DNA from: Desulfobacteraceae bacterium
Lineage (GTDB): Bacteria; Desulfobacterota; Desulfobacteria; Desulfobacterales; Desulfosalsimonadaceae
Direction: 5' to 3'
Length of the DNA stretch: 11,328 bases
Assembly: GCA_003551985.1 (NCBI GenBank)
Contig: PUOB01000256.1
Location: 1 to 11,328, forward strand
Position 1 is the first letter of the stretch. The number at the start of each line of letters is the position of its first letter. The position numbers were made by a program, and so were the translations under genes. The notes beneath the pieces are model-generated. The model did no database searches, was not told where the DNA came from, and worked only from the letters and a program-made list of their open reading frames with translations. Positions 1 to 6,530 of the stretch are shown here, one piece after another.

Positions 1-876
1 ATAACCCTTTTCATATTCGGCGGCATGGCCGAAATGCCCGATGATCCGCCAAATGCCAAGGCCGAATTCATGATGGCGATCGCCGGTCCCATATCGAGCC
101 TTCTGATCGCGGTTATATTCTATGCCATTTATTCAGCGGGGATTGTGCTCGGCATACCGGAGCCGGTCAATGCCGTGGTGATGTATCTCGCCATCATTAA
201 CGGGCTTTTGGCCGGCTTTAACACAATACCCGCCTTCCCGCTGGATGGCGGCCGGGTGCTTCGTTCGATTCTCTGGCATGTAAAAGGGAACCTCCGCTGG
301 GCGACCCGCGCATCTTCGGGCATCGGGACGGGCTTCGCGGTTTTTTTGATTGCAATCGGGGTATTGAGTGTTCTTACCGGCAATATTGTCGGCGGCGTGT
401 GGTGGGTTTTGATCGGCATGTTCCTGTATCACGCAGCTGCGATGTCCTACCAGCAGTTGGTTACCCGAAGGGCGCTTGAGGGGGAGCCCGTCAGCCGCTT
501 CATGAATGATAAGCCTATCACGGTATCGCCCGATATGGCGATAAGCGAGGTTGTCGAGGATTATGTATACCGTTATCACCACAAGATGTACCCGGTGGTT
601 TCCGATGCCGGGGAAGTGGCGGGCTGCATCACGACCGGCCAGATCAAAGACATTCCCAAGGAAGAGTGGCAGATGAAACGGGTGGGAGACCTTGCCGCGG
701 CCTGCGACAGGGACAACACGGTTCCTCCCGAGACCGATGCAATCAAGGCGCTTTCAATAATGAACCAGTCCGGAAACAGCCGTCTGCTGGTTATGAGGGA
801 TGACACACTCGTGGGAGTCATTTCATTAAAGGACCTGATGGATTTCCTGTCCCTGAGGATAGAGCTCGATATATAG
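1..876 (+). CDS. Site-2 protease family (M50) membrane metalloprotease with C-terminal CBS pair, 5'-truncated
   Basis: The frame is open at the left edge, so the N-terminus lies outside the window, including the HExxH zinc motif expected there. The visible 291 residues begin with a hydrophobic stretch and FIFGG, then the AEF..AIAGP segment and several membrane helices. The second M50 signature, FPLDGGRVLRS, contains the metal-ligand Asp (codon 244-246). After another pair of helices comes a cytoplasmic tail with two CBS motifs (roughly codons 160-290), ending in LVGVISLKDLMDFL. Families with this architecture (Rv2869c/SpoIVFB-like S2P with CBS) cut membrane-embedded substrates, and the CBS domains usually sense adenine nucleotides. 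The substrate cannot be inferred. The gene stops 3 bp before the stop codon of the convergent PilZ gene. Confidence 0.93.
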   Translation: MTLFIFGGMAEMPDDPPNAKAEFMMAIAGPISSLLIAVIFYAIYSAGIVLGIPEPVNAVVMYLAIINGLLAGFNTIPAFPLDGGRVLRSILWHVKGNLRWATRASSGIGTGFAVFLIAIGVLSVLTGNIVGGVWWVLIGMFLYHAAAMSYQQLVTRRALEGEPVSRFMNDKPITVSPDMAISEVVEDYVYRYHHKMYPVVSDAGEVAGCITTGQIKDIPKEEWQMKRVGDLAAACDRDNTVPPETDAIKALSIMNQSGNSRLLVMRDDTLVGVISLKDLMDFLSLRIELDI

Positions 877-879
877 CCG

Positions 880-1263
880 TCAGTTTTTCGGTTCCTTGTG
901 CCTTTGATTGTTATAGGCCTTTACAAGTGCAACAATGGCATTCACCTGTTCCGCCTGGGATCCGATGAATTCAATGCCGGCATGATATATACCGTGAGGT
1001 CCCGATTTGCGGGTGTTTGCGATGCGGCCCTTGACTTTTACGGTTCCTCCGTCCGGACCGGCCGCCAAAAGAACGATGAACGAACCCTCCAGGGGGACTT
1101 GTGTTTCCAGCAGAGCGCCTTTTTTGCTTAAGTTCAGGATTCGCCCTTTCCCGCGGCCGGTTTTTTTCCCATTTGCATCAAACAAGGCGTAATACACAAT
1201 ATTTAAAGACCTGACTCGGGGGTGTCGTCGCAGGTCGTCGGAATCAGGAACATGTTGATACAT
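880..1263 (-). CDS. PilZ domain protein (probable c-di-GMP receptor)
   Basis: This is a 127-residue soluble protein that is essentially one PilZ domain. The two c-di-GMP binding motifs are both visible: the arginine motif RRHPR at residues 12-16 and the N-L-S-x-x-G motif at 44-49. A beta-barrel-like segment follows, ending in AGIEFIG. I choose the ATG at 1263 because AAGAGG lies 6 nt upstream of it. An ATG two codons earlier (1269) has no room for a ribosome site, and the longer frame back to 1353 adds residues that do not look like PilZ. Proteins this small typically act as c-di-GMP-dependent adaptors on motility, polysaccharide or regulatory targets. The target is unknown, and the gene is not in an operon with a recognisable effector. 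Confidence 0.88.
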   Translation of the reverse strand: MYQHVPDSDDLRRHPRVRSLNIVYYALFDANGKKTGRGKGRILNLSKKGALLETQVPLEGSFIVLLAAGPDGGTVKVKGRIANTRKSGPHGIYHAGIEFIGSQAEQVNAIVALVKAYNNQRHKEPKN

Positions 1264-1294
1264 ACCCATCCTCTTCACTACGGGATTTGTTTGC

Positions 1295-1318
1295 AGGGGC
1301 GAATGATGATTCGCCCTT
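1295..1318. repeat. Short palindromic repeat (REP-like hairpin)
   Basis: GGGCGAAT (1297-1304) and ATTCGCCC (1309-1316) form a perfect 8-bp hairpin with a GATG loop, extendable by a G-U and an A-T pair. It lies 31 nt upstream of the PilZ start, on the side where its promoter or 5' leader should be. Hairpins with GGGCGAAT arms recur as dispersed palindromes in many bacterial genomes, from memory. Only one copy is present here. Confidence 0.6.
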
Positions 1319-1624
1319 ACAGTTATTAAAAGGTTGCATAAGCCTGGGGTCATGGATTTTTAACGGCGCCATCTGCGTTGATAGTGTCGTAAATATCAAA
1401 ACAATGCCAATACTGTGCCATTATTTTTTGGTTTTTTAAAAAACTTATAAATCATATCATTTCAATTTGTTGAATAGATAGATCAAGAGCGGGGCGTCGG
1501 GTGGGCTGTATCGAATCGTAATAGCCTGAGACAAAGTGTCTCAACACGACATCCCAAAAGCCCTTGGCATAAAAAGGAAAGCGGCCTTTTTGACAGGAAA
1601 TGGAGCCCCTCAAGGTTTCCCTTA
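1319..1624. other. Gene-free interval between the divergent PilZ and DUF721 genes
   Basis: No convincing reading frame is seen on either strand. The interval is locally AT-rich and includes a 14-nt palindrome, GTTTTTTAAAAAAC (1431-1444). A small hairpin, GAGACA/TGTCTC with a 3-nt loop, lies at 1528-1542. The PilZ promoter must lie in or near this stretch on the minus strand, but I could not pick a convincing -35/-10 pair for it. Confidence 0.5.
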
Positions 1625-1654
1625 TTGACAGCCTGTTTTACAACCCTCTATATT
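1625..1654 (+). promoter_or_regulatory. Sigma70-type promoter for the DUF721-TrmN6 pair
   Basis: A consensus TTGACA (1625-1630) is followed after 18 bp by TATATT (1649-1654, five of six matches). It sits about 60 bp upstream of the chosen DUF721 start and points towards it. Confidence 0.6.
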
Positions 1655-1713
1655 GAAATGGCATTTGAATGGATACCCGATCCCATGTGAGGCTTCGCAA
1701 AAACAGGTTTGAA

Positions 1714-2031
1714 ATGGCCGATACCCCGAAAAGACAAAGCGATTATTCCCATATTTCAGATGTGCTAGCGGGAATTGTAAAAACCATCCGTAAAGAATCC
1801 GCCACGGACCTTTCGCGGATCCGGGATGAATGGGATCGAATCGTAGACCCCGCGATAGCCGCTTATGCCCGGCCGGAAGCATTGAAAAACGACATTCTGC
1901 TTGTTCGGGTGGCAAGTTCCACCCTGACTCACAGGCTCAGGTTCATGACCCCGGATATTATAAAAGGGATAAACCGTGAAATCGGGGAGGATCGCATCAG
2001 CGAGGTCCGGTATAAAATCGGCAGCGTCTGA
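1714..2031 (+). CDS. DUF721 / DciA-like protein
   Basis: This 105-residue protein has the DUF721 pattern: a helical N-terminus, then W-D-R-I-V with A-Y-A-R-P and the strand L-L-V-R-V-A-S-S-T-L-T-H-R-L, ending in an I-N-R-E-I-G helix and a final short strand. The family includes DciA, which loads the replicative helicase in bacteria lacking DnaC, though many members are uncharacterised, so the helicase role is inference. The start at 1714 is preferred because CAGG lies 6 nt upstream. An in-frame ATG at 1669 has no ribosome site and adds atypical residues. The methyltransferase gene begins 15 bp downstream, and the two are probably co-transcribed. Confidence 0.82.
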   Translation: MADTPKRQSDYSHISDVLAGIVKTIRKESATDLSRIRDEWDRIVDPAIAAYARPEALKNDILLVRVASSTLTHRLRFMTPDIIKGINREIGEDRISEVRYKIGSV

Positions 2032-2046
2032 CTCGAAAATTTTGCA

Positions 2047-2772
2047 ATGAACGATGTAACCACAGACACATTTTTCAACGGGCGCATCCGGGTTGACCAG
2101 TCTGCATCCGGATACCGCTTCTCCCTTGATGCCGTCATACTGGCCAACACCGCCTGTCGCCGGGCAGCAGACCGGGTCTGCGATATCGGCACCGGGTGCG
2201 GCATCATACCGCTTGTCATGGCATATCGCAACCCCGGTATCTCCGTTGTTTACGGTATTGAAATCCAGCGGGCGCTGGCTGAGATCGCATCGCAAAACGC
2301 GGGTCAAAACCAGGTGGCCGACCGCGTCAAAATCATATGCGCCGATGCAAAAGCTATAACTACCGAGGATACGCAGGGCCCGGTAGACATGGTTGTCTGC
2401 AACCCGCCCCATTATGAAAAAAAGGCAGGCAGGATCAACCCCGATTCGCAAAAAGCCCTCGCCCGACATGAAATATCCATAAATCTCAAAGACCTGCTCG
2501 CCGCGGCCCGGCGCATTCTCGTTTTCCAGGGGCGCCTCATGGTTATCTATCCCGCTGGCCGGATCGCCGAACTCATGGCCCTTATGCAGGAAATGCACAT
2601 GGCGCCCAAATGGCTCCGCTTTGTCCACACCATGCCCGGCAAAGCAGCCGGGCGCGTTATCGTGGAAGCGGTGTCGGGCGGCGGTCCAGGCAGTGAAATT
2701 GCCGCGCCCCTTTACGTCAACGATGAAAAAGGGCGCTACACCCCCGAAGTCGAGGCCATGTTTTCAGGATAA
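2047..2772 (+). CDS. TrmN6-like tRNA1(Val) (adenine(37)-N6)-methyltransferase / small methyltransferase
   Basis: This 241-residue class I SAM-dependent methyltransferase starts with DTFFNGRIRVDQSASGYRFSLDAVILA, the characteristic N-terminal substrate-binding stretch of the YfiC/TrmN6 family. SAM motif I follows as DIGTGCG (residues 46-52), then the acidic motif II around IEIQ (E72). The N6-adenine catalytic motif is NPPH-Y at 119-123. The E. coli enzyme methylates A37 of tRNA1(Val). The same fold also occurs in N5-glutamine and rRNA methylases, so the exact substrate is inferred from the N-terminal motif. Length fits the family (about 240-250). The gene follows the DUF721 gene after 15 bp and the tRNA-Ser gene lies 158 bp downstream. 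Confidence 0.85.
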   Translation: MNDVTTDTFFNGRIRVDQSASGYRFSLDAVILANTACRRAADRVCDIGTGCGIIPLVMAYRNPGISVVYGIEIQRALAEIASQNAGQNQVADRVKIICADAKAITTEDTQGPVDMVVCNPPHYEKKAGRINPDSQKALARHEISINLKDLLAAARRILVFQGRLMVIYPAGRIAELMALMQEMHMAPKWLRFVHTMPGKAAGRVIVEAVSGGGPGSEIAAPLYVNDEKGRYTPEVEAMFSG

Positions 2773-2779
2773 CACAGCC

Positions 2780-2819
2780 CCGGTAGAGCCCCCGCCGGTA
2801 GAGCCCGCCGGTACAGCCC
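2780..2819 (+). repeat. Three short tandem copies of a 12-mer
   Basis: CCGGTAGAGCCC occurs at 2780-2791 and 2795-2806, with a third copy differing at one base at 2808-2819. The array starts just after the methyltransferase stop codon. It shows no hairpin with a T-run, so I do not call it a terminator. Confidence 0.6.
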
Positions 2820-2832
2820 CTTGAAATTCTGT

Positions 2833-2861
2833 TTGACATGGCGGCGTAAACTGAATATTGT
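2833..2861 (+). promoter_or_regulatory. Probable promoter of the tRNA-Ser gene
   Basis: A perfect TTGACA (2833-2838) is followed after 17 bp by TATTGT (2856-2861). The mature tRNA begins about 70 bp further on, leaving a short 5' leader for RNase P removal. Confidence 0.5.
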
Positions 2862-2930
2862 GCAGGCTTCATCGGGCTGCACATAAGGTTGCACCTGCAG
2901 CCGCTTCAAATCGCCCGAACAGATCTGCAC

Positions 2931-3021
2931 GGAGAGGTGGCCGAGAGGCTGAAGGCACCGCTCTCGAAAAGCGGCATCCCGTGACCCGGGATCGTGGGTT
3001 CGAATCCCACCCTCTCCGCCA
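2931..3021 (+). tRNA. tRNA-Ser(CGA)
   Basis: This is a complete class II tRNA that reads UCG codons. The acceptor stem is GGAGAGG (2931-2937) with CCTCTCC (3011-3017), followed by discriminator G3018 and an encoded CCA (3019-3021). The anticodon stem CCGCT/AGCGG (2958-2962 / 2970-2974) encloses a 7-nt loop with anticodon CGA at 2965-2967. A long variable arm (ATCCCG / CGGGAT) follows, as expected for serine, then the T arm GTGGG-TTCGAAT-CCCAC. Every arm pairs, so the gene should be functional. tRNA-Ser 3' ends are frequent integration sites, and the decayed accessory region starts just after it. I found no second copy of the 3' end in the window that would mark a right attachment site. Confidence 0.97.
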
Positions 3022-3396
3022 TTTTGGACTTTAAATCATTAAAAATACTAAATAAAAATTTAATAAAATCACATATCCACCAAAATACCCACCATTAAAA
3101 AACCAGTACCTTTTTTATGTGAACCTGGCAAAAAAGGATCTCCGGCAGCGATCCTTTACCCCTGTCGCCATAGTGCGGATTTTTAGTTCATATGACAACG
3201 GCGATTATTTTCCGGTGGTGCTATACGATCCATGCCGCCCCGGTGACCCCTGTTTCTGATTTCAACATTGAGTACCCATGGCAATGCACCGGTCACGGAT
3301 CAACGGCTCCGGAAGCTTTCCGGCGGCCTTTCGATGTTAGCTTTTGTTGGCACCCCACACGCGCACGAGAACATTCTCAGTAAAAAAGTGGATTAA
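3022..3396. other. Interval downstream of tRNA-Ser without a supported gene
   Basis: The first 110 bases are very AT-rich with no coding signal. A 63-codon ATG frame (3192-3383) and a shorter frame ending at the TAA of 3394-3396 look faintly protein-like, but neither has a ribosome site or a recognisable family. They may be debris from the integration event. Confidence 0.4.
3130..3157 (-). terminator. Minus-strand rho-independent terminator-like hairpin
   Basis: AAAGGATC (3133-3140) and GATCCTTT (3150-3157) form an 8-bp stem with a 9-nt loop. Read on the minus strand, the stem runs into six T residues (3135-3130). There is no intact minus-strand gene upstream of it, so it may be a relic. Read on the plus strand it lacks a T-tract. 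Confidence 0.4.
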
Positions 3397-3762
3397 GGGT
3401 TTAACGATCGGTTTATCGGGTGCCGCACCCAGGGAACGCCTGCTGCGCGGGCCAAAAAGTCCGCGGCCGAGGACCAGGGCTTTCACGCGCCGCTTGTGCG
3501 CAAGGGGTCCAAACTGAGACTGGCCCGCCCGGAAGAACGCCATGAAAAGCGGATGGAATATCCCCAGACGGAATGGGACCTGCTGTGCGGATTGATCCTG
3601 GCCTACCGGGACGGCGACATTCCGGTCGCCCGGGCCTACCTGGACCGGCATGCCGATGGGAAGCATGAGATGGTCCGGGCGCTTATAGAGGTGTGGGCCG
3701 CCGAAATTCCGGATGAATCATTGAAAAAAGAAGCCAAGGCCATTATTTTTGAGTTGAAGTGA
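3397..3762 (+). pseudogene. 3' remnant resembling the C-terminus of a DUF1156 DNA methylase
   Basis: The frame is open from 3397 to the stop at 3760-3762. It encodes about 121 residues with good coding character but no proper start; the only candidate is a GTG at 3496 in mid-domain. The features GSKLRLARPEER, T-E-W-D-L-L-C-G-L-I and a G-D-I-x-V-A-R-A-Y-L helix resemble the C-terminal end of DUF1156-type adenine-specific DNA methylases (KVRLL.P.EL, T.WE..H.LI). The catalytic and SAM domains, normally hundreds of residues, are missing. In complete systems such methylases occur near PLD-helicases, and a helicase remnant lies 550 bp downstream. The family call is from remembered motif resemblance and is moderate at best. 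Confidence 0.45.
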
Positions 3763-3784
3763 AAAATACGGAAAGGGTCGCCTG

Positions 3785-4078
3785 TTGAGTGATGTAAAAA
3801 AACATTCAATTGTTTGGAATGATTATGTTATATATCGTATAGGGAAAAGAGGGTTTTCTTTTGCGACTATCGAAGAGATTTTGCGGCACTCTTCTGAGTG
3901 GTATTTTGATGTGGCGACCCATCGAATGATTGCGGTTGGAAAGCATGACGACCGTATTGTTATGATACCGTATGAAATAGCAGGTGATGCCATTGTTCCT
4001 GTTACGGTTCATGCGACAAATCGCCAGCAGGTAAAGTTTCGCCTTAAAACCGGGAGGTTTGAATATGAAAAAACCTAA
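3785..4078 (+). CDS. DUF4258/BrnT-like small protein, putative toxin of a two-gene module
   Basis: This 97-residue basic protein opens with W-N-D-Y-V-I-Y-R-I. Helix A-T-I-E-E-I-L-R-H and the core H-R-M-I-A-V-G-K-H-D-D-R-I-V-M-I-P-Y-E follow, and it ends in V-T-V-H-A-T-N-R-Q-Q. That layout (a short alpha/beta RNase-like fold with a final A-x-x-R) recalls DUF4258 and BrnT toxins; similarity is only at pattern level. The start is TTG, supported by GGAAAGGG 7 nt upstream. The downstream DUF2283 gene overlaps its last 14 bp, the usual arrangement for a toxin-antitoxin-like pair. The gene is visibly more AT-rich than the helicase remnant after it, suggesting separate ancestry. It shows no stop or frameshift. 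Confidence 0.55.
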   Translation: MSDVKKHSIVWNDYVIYRIGKRGFSFATIEEILRHSSEWYFDVATHRMIAVGKHDDRIVMIPYEIAGDAIVPVTVHATNRQQVKFRLKTGRFEYEKT

Positions 4079-4316
4079 AATGACATATTTCAATAAAGAG
4101 GATGTGCTACATTTGCTGATATCGGAGGAACAAGAGCACAACAGTATCGAGCTCAGCCCGGACATCACCGCTGAGCTTAATGAAAAAGGCGAATTGATCG
4201 GCATTGAAATCTTAAATGCCAGTGTCTTTATCCGGGATTCGTTGCTGGAATCCGCACAGGCCAAGGTGCTCAATATCCTGTCCCAACATGATAAAAGCCT
4301 GGAGGCGGAAGCCTGA
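4065..4316 (+). CDS. DUF2283 family protein, putative partner/antitoxin
   Basis: This 83-residue protein matches the DUF2283 pattern. An initial strand M-T-Y-F-N-K-E-D-V-L-H-L-L-I is followed by S-I-E-L-S-P-D-I-T-A-E-L-N-E-K-G and the hallmark L-I-G-I-E-I-L-N-A-S, then a helical tail. The ATG at 4065 has an excellent GGGAGG 7 nt upstream. It overlaps the 3' end of the preceding DUF4258-like gene by 14 bp, so the two are translationally coupled. DUF2283 genes are often found next to DUF4258 genes. A neutralising role is plausible but inferred. Its stop codon (4314-4316) overlaps the degenerate start of the helicase pseudogene. Confidence 0.8.
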   Translation: MKKPKMTYFNKEDVLHLLISEEQEHNSIELSPDITAELNEKGELIGIEILNASVFIRDSLLESAQAKVLNILSQHDKSLEAEA

Positions 4317-5540
4317 AACCACCATTATTCCAAGACAGATCGTGGCGCTACTCCTACAAGACCTCCTCCACCGGGCCTGACGGGTGATCGGTGAACATCC
4401 TGCAGGATTTTTACATTCCCGTTTTGCAAAGAAGCATCGCGTACGACCGGGTTGCCGGATATTTCCGGTCATCGTCGCTGGCGGTGGCATCCCAGGGGTT
4501 TTCCGCCTTTGCCGAGACATCCGGCAAAATGCGGATGACCGTGGGCGCGGACCTGGATCCCCATGATGTAGCAGCCATCCTTGATGGCGACGAAAAGCGC
4601 ATGGCGGCCCGGCTGAACCGGGAACTGGAGGACGAGCAGTCCTGGCCTGAGGATGTGCGCAACGGGGTGTTGCTTTTGGCATGGATGGTTTCTGCCGGCT
4701 GCCTGGAGGTCCGGGTGGGGTTCCGGGTTCACGGAAAAACCGGCGATCCGCTTTTTTTTGAATCCCGAGAGGACGGGTATGTCCATGAAAAAGGAATTGC
4801 TCTCTGTTCTCCAGAACAGGCGCCTTCCAGAAGGAAGAATCCAACAGACGGTTATCTTTACAAGGTTCTGGGATACCTTGACGGATATTGTCCGGCGGCT
4901 GCGGCAGGTGCAGCCCGACATGCGGCTCGGCACTTATTCCGGCAAAGGCGGCCAGTATGTGGATTTTGCCACCAACAGGCTGCGCGGCGTGGAACGAGAT
5001 GAGATCAAGCACCGGTTTTTGCGGGGGGAAATCGATATCCTGGTGTGTACAGACGCGGCTGCGGAAGGGATTAACCTTCAGACCGCCAACCTCATCATCA
5101 ATTACGACCTCCCTTGGAATCCCATGAAGGTGGAGCATCGCATCGGCCGGATCGACTGCATCGGGCAGGCCCATGACCGGATAGAGGTATTAAACCTATG
5201 CTACGTGAATTCTGCCGAACAGATCGTCTTCGACCGTCTGCTTACTCGGCTGGCGGAGGCCGGAGGCGTAGTGGGCGCACAGCAGATCTCCATGCTTCCC
5301 GTAAATGAAGATGAGTTTGCAGATCTGGCAGCGGGCACCTTGAAGGAAGACGTCTTGTTTAAACGGGACCAGGAGCGCATCCGCCTTCAGAAAGAGCGCA
5401 CCGAAACCATGGAGGTCCCGGCAGACCAGCTCTATGACATCTATCTGCGCCTGCAGGAGAAGCATTACAAGAACCCGCCACCCGTTACCCTCGGCAACAT
5501 CTGGGACGCCCTTTGCAAATCGAGGTATCTGCAGGGATAG
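4313..5540 (+). pseudogene. PLD-nuclease/SF2 helicase pseudogene with internal deletion
   Basis: Codons from 4313 on read K-P-P-L-F-Q-D-R-S-W-R-Y-S-Y-K, the start expected of PLD-domain helicases. The initiator is CTG overlapping the DUF2283 stop as CTGA, probably a decayed ATGA overlap. An in-frame TGA follows at 4385-4387, then the phospholipase-D-like domain, Y-D-R-V-A-G-Y-F-R through G-Y-V-H-E-K (the H-x-K half of an HKD motif). At about 4783-4797 the frame switches directly into the second RecA-like domain: Q-T-V-I-F-T-R-F, motif V T-D-A-A-A-E-G-I-N-L-Q and motif VI E-H-R-I-G-R-I-D-C-I-G-Q. Walker A, the DEAD box and the remaining PLD residues are missing. The motif VI arginine finger (usually D-R-I-G-Q) is Cys at 5157-5159. 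Such proteins belong to anti-phage DNA-modification systems. This copy cannot work. Confidence 0.85.
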
Positions 5541-5605
5541 GCCCCAGTTTTTTAAGACTATCCGATAAGCAAATAACAGTAGCGATGCCGGAAAGGGGCA
5601 ATGCC

Positions 5606-5619
5606 GAGGCTGCAGCCTC
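5606..5619. repeat. 14-bp perfect palindrome
   Basis: GAGGCTGCAGCCTC is self-complementary over all 14 bases. An AT-rich hairpin (AAAGTG 5623-5628 / CACTTT 5634-5639, then more T residues) follows directly. Together they could act as a weak terminator after the helicase remnant, but the second stem is short. Confidence 0.35.
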
Positions 5620-5664
5620 AGCAAAGTGTTTTTCACTTTTTGTCACCGAAGACGCCGACAGTGA

Positions 5665-5844
5665 GCGCCTGTGGTCGCAAACCCGCTTGATTTTTGCTTC
5701 CGGACCGAGCAGCGGATTCTGGCCAACGACAGGCAGGTTCTCGGATCGTACCTGCTTGGGAGTATTACTCTGTTTTTTCTCGACCCGGTCGATCATATCG
5801 GCGAGTGGATCAATAATAACAAGCGCAAAGAGGCCGCCACATGA
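5665..5844 (+). pseudogene. C-terminal orphan fragment of an unrecognised gene
   Basis: This frame is open from 5665 and stops at 5842-5844. From about 5698 it reads like genuine protein: F-R-T-E-Q-R-I-L-A-N-D-R-Q, then a hydrophobic segment G-S-Y-L-L-G-S-I-T-L-F-F-L, then D-P-V-D-H-I-G-E-W-I and a charged end. No start codon or ribosome site precedes it, and frames change upstream, so the 5' part of the gene has been lost. Its TGA overlaps the ATG of the RhuM gene as ATGA, typical translational coupling, which supports it once being an expressed operon gene. I do not recognise the family. Confidence 0.4.
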
Positions 5845-6530
5845 GCGGAACGCATCGCAGTGCCATCATAATTTATGAGGACGCGGATAAGCCTGTGGAA
5901 GTCCGGATTGATCCTGATTATGAAACCGTCTGGCTTTCTTTGAATCAACTTTCCGAGGTGTTCGGGCGCGACAAATCAGTTATTTCCCGTCATTTAAAAA
6001 ATATATTTAATAATAAGGAGTTGGATTAAAATTCAGTTGTTGCAAAAATTGCAACAACTGCCGCTGACGGCAAGACCTACCAAGTGGAATACTTTAATCT
6101 CGATGCCATTATCTCGGTGGACTACCGGGTCAATTCAGCCCGGGCAACCCGCTTCCGCCAGTGGGCCACCCGGGTGCTGCGCGAACACTTGCTCCAAGGT
6201 TGGACCCTTAACCGGCGCCGCTTTGAAGAAAATGCCCGCGAACTGGAGGCCGCCATGGCGCTGGTGCGAAAGGCTGCCCAAAACCCCGAATTAGATACTG
6301 AAAGGGGACGCGGCCTAGTAGACATTCTTGCCAGTTATACACAGACCTTCCTGCTGCTGCATCGATATGACGAAGGGCTCCTCAAAGAGCCCACAGCCCG
6401 GCCGGGGGGGCGACTGCCAACGGTTGACGTTGCGAGGGCGGCATTGGCCGGGCTGAAAGCCGACCTGATGCATCGCGGACAGGCAACAGAACTTTTCGCC
6501 CGGGAACGGGATAATGGGCTCGATTCTATA
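5841..6530 (+). pseudogene. RhuM-family (RhuM/Fic-DOC type) pseudogene
   Basis: The N-terminal RhuM features are clear: V-W-L-S-L-N-Q-L-S-E-V-F-G-R-D-K-S-V-I-S-R-H-L-K-N-I-F, an HTH-like module. In-frame TAA at 6027-6029 follows E-L-D, but the same frame continues with the family's conserved N-S-V-V-A-K-I-A-T-T-A-A-D-G-K-T-Y-Q-V and R-Q-W-A-T-R-V-L. It is therefore a nonsense mutation rather than a frameshift, probably from GAA or AAA. Similarity is lost after R-D-N-G-L-D-S-I (about 6530), exactly where RhuM/Fic proteins would enter the Fic/DOC domain with its HPFxxGNKR motif; the frame then runs to 6611 with unrelated residues. The start ATG has AGAGG about 8 nt upstream and overlaps the preceding fragment's stop. 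RhuM/Fic proteins are typical mobile-island and toxin-like genes. This one is dead. Confidence 0.85.
6034..6060. repeat. Perfect 12-bp inverted repeat just after the RhuM stop codon
   Basis: CAGTTGTTGCAA (6034-6045) and TTGCAACAACTG (6049-6060) are separated by AAA, giving a strong hairpin that begins 4 nt after the in-frame TAA. It coincides with codons for the conserved S-V-V-A-K-I-A-T-T-A stretch, so it may be a by-product of coding sequence. Confidence 0.6.

Noticed and set aside
1765..2628. 287-codon open frame on the minus strand
   Set aside because: It is antisense to the DUF721 and TrmN6 genes, has no ribosome site and reads as low-complexity Cys/Gly-rich residues with no family motif.
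2780..2819. Tandem 12-mers considered as a CRISPR array
   Set aside because: The units are 12 bp with 1-3 bp between them; there are no spacers of unique sequence and no cas genes.
3192..3383. 63-codon ATG frame after the tRNA
   Set aside because: No ribosome site, no family resemblance and competing weak frames in the same stretch; described as part of the gene-poor interval instead.
4385..4387. Second in-frame TGA, in the helicase remnant, considered as another selenocysteine codon
   Set aside because: It lies at a position expected to hold Arg or Lys between G-P-D-G and the N-I-L-Q-D-F-Y segment, in a gene with several other fatal lesions, so it is a nonsense mutation.
4212..5174. 320-codon open frame on the minus strand
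   Set aside because: It is the complement of the helicase remnant, whose PLD and motif V/VI residues are clear on the plus strand; the antisense product is Pro/Arg-rich nonsense.
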